From Nocardioides sp. (GTDB lineage: Bacteria > Actinomycetota > Actinomycetes > Propionibacteriales > Nocardioidaceae): a DNA stretch of 33,528 nt. The position numbers and the translations under genes are program-made. The notes under the pieces were generated by a model. It saw nothing but the letters and a program-made list of their open reading frames with translations. It was not told where the DNA came from and did not search any database. The stretch covers positions 1-33,528 of the forward strand of contig NZ_SSXI01000333.1 of NCBI RefSeq assembly GCF_004803405.1, written 5' to 3'. Below, one piece after another: positions 32,679 to 33,528 of this stretch. Every line of letters begins with the position of its first letter. The stretch's first letter is position 1.

Positions 32679-32871
32679 TAACCGTACGCCCCGACCACGA
32701 GGCGTGCAAGCGGAACGTCGAGGTAGCGGCCAGAAGATCCCCGGCATCCCGCGTTTGCGCAGGTCACCGCCCGGGAACCAGTCGCCGCGCGCGATTCGAG
32801 CACCGGCGTGTCGGCCCGCGCCCGGCCCTGTGGGCGGGTTGCCCGACATCCCTAGACACCCATCGGACACA

Positions 32872-33210
32872 ATGACCGCCGTGGGCGCAGGAAAGCGGGC
32901 AGGGAACAAGCAGAGGGCACGTTTCCGCGTGGACCTGCTGCTCCTCGCCGTCGGGATCACCTTCGCCATCGTGGCGTGGGGTTACCTGGTGTTCGCGGCG
33001 ATCGACTTCGGCGCGACGGCCCGACACGAGGGGGACGGCGCGGCCTGGCTGTTCCTGGCGCTCGCCTCGCTGGGCGCGATGCTCTGCCTGTTCCTCGGCT
33101 TCATGCTCGCCGTGCGGTTCGCGAGGACGGTCGGGCTCTCGGCGCCCGTCGAGCCGAAGCCGAAGCGGAACCCGGACGCACCCAAGGGCGGAAAGCGCGC
33201 GGCGCGCTGA
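32872..33210 (+). CDS. Small two-helix membrane protein
   Basis: The 112-residue protein has a basic N-terminus (GKRAGNKQRARFRV), two membrane helices (about 20-45 and 57-82) and a basic, proline/lysine-rich cytoplasmic tail (PKPKRNPDAPKGGKRAAR). I know of no function. ATG at 32872 gives the shortest N-terminus before the basic segment; the frame stays open upstream without a better start. It is divergent from nrdR and followed by a strong terminator. Position next to nrdR and a LysM gene is usual in Nocardioides-like genomes as far as I recall. Confidence 0.75.
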   Translation: MTAVGAGKRAGNKQRARFRVDLLLLAVGITFAIVAWGYLVFAAIDFGATARHEGDGAAWLFLALASLGAMLCLFLGFMLAVRFARTVGLSAPVEPKPKRNPDAPKGGKRAAR

Positions 33211-33219
33211 GAGAACGTG

Positions 33220-33252
33220 CGAGGGGCGGGACCGTTCGGGTCCCGCCCCTCG
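33220..33252. terminator. Strong hairpin between convergent genes
   Basis: CGAGGGGCGGGACC and GGTCCCGCCCCTCG form a perfect 14-bp stem with a GTTCG loop, ten bases after the membrane-protein stop and 75 bases before the LysM gene end. TCTTCCCCTT follows on the plus strand, so it would act best in that direction. Confidence 0.85.
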
Positions 33253-33327
33253 TCTTCCCCTTGGGCCCGGGGTCGAGTGGGCCCGGCGTCCGCCGGGGTC
33301 GAGGCGGCGGACGAGTCGGTCGGCCGC

Positions 33328-33528
33328 TCAGTCGGCGGCGGGGATCCTCAGCTCCTGGCCGGCGTAGACCAGGCTCGAGTCCAGGGTGTTGAGCTGCTGG
33401 ATGCGGTCCATCATGTCGCGCACGTCGTCCCCCCCGGTGGCGGCGGCCGCGTCGCTGGCGATGCCCCACAGGGTGTCGCCAGGTGCGACGGTGACGACCT
33501 CGATCTGCGTCGCGCCGCCCTGCTCGTG
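33328..33528 (-). CDS. LysM domain protein, C-terminal part (runs off window)
   Basis: Only the last 66 residues are in the window. They hold a LysM peptidoglycan-binding domain: VVTVAPGDTLWGIASDA at the start, then MMDRIQQLNTLDSSLVYAGQ and ELRIP before the stop. LysM domains bind N-acetylglucosamine chains in the cell wall. The start, any signal peptide and the upstream neighbour are outside the window; in related genomes lexA is often next, which I cannot verify here. Confidence 0.88.
   Translation of the reverse strand, partial: HEQGGATQIEVVTVAPGDTLWGIASDAAAATGGDDVRDMMDRIQQLNTLDSSLVYAGQELRIPAAD

Noticed and set aside
1..33528. CRISPR array, insertion sequence, prophage or toxin-antitoxin module
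   Set aside because: No regularly spaced repeats, transposase or integrase motifs, terminal inverted repeats or paired small toxin genes were found.

Overview
The window reads as chromosomal DNA of a high-GC actinomycete, most like Nocardioides or a relative in Propionibacteriales. The signs are strong G/C third-position bias, GTG starts, a mycothiol-type DinB/maleylpyruvate isomerase homologue, an F420-type luciferase-like oxidoreductase, GAF-ANTAR and SigG-type proteins, and a class II (B12-dependent) ribonucleotide reductase next to nrdR. The genus is inferred, not proven.

Layout. (1) 1-3.4 kb: a small membrane protein, then a TetR regulator divergent from a DinB-type enzyme and a small membrane protein very like hydroxylaminobenzene mutase. 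Two near-identical palindromic operators lie in the divergent promoter. A DUF6196-like protein follows. (2) 3.6-9.5 kb: a lipoprotein with a LAS-type metallopeptidase signature, a LacI regulator divergent from an MFS exporter with a perfect 16-bp operator, an ECF sigma factor with a membrane-anchored partner, and a DUF1990 protein. (3) 9.0-18.1 kb: a zinc alcohol dehydrogenase and an unknown gene, ribA, a serine hydrolase, an aldo/keto reductase, a luciferase-like oxidoreductase, a membrane protein gene broken by an in-frame TAG, small unknown genes, a GAF-ANTAR regulator and a SigG-type sigma factor.

(4) 18.7-28.6 kb is the highlight. Nine minus-strand genes form an apparently complete inulin / difructose anhydride (DFA) locus behind a tandem LacI-type operator at 28559-28587. 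They are a lipoprotein sugar-binding protein, two ABC permeases, a LacI regulator, a short cytoplasmic GH32 enzyme, a Tat-exported GH91 inulin fructotransferase, a truncated ABC ATPase, a PfkB fructokinase, and a second GH91 protein without a signal peptide. The inferred route is: exported GH91 turns inulin into a cyclic DFA; the ABC system imports the DFA; the cytoplasmic GH91 opens it to inulobiose; GH32 splits that to fructose; PfkB phosphorylates the fructose. The ATPase remnant cannot power import, so a shared ATPase encoded elsewhere is predicted.

(5) 28.9-33.5 kb is conserved core: nrdR-nrdJ with paired NrdR boxes, a small two-helix membrane protein, and the end of a LysM protein running off the window. 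No rRNA, tRNA, CRISPR array, insertion sequence or prophage was seen.
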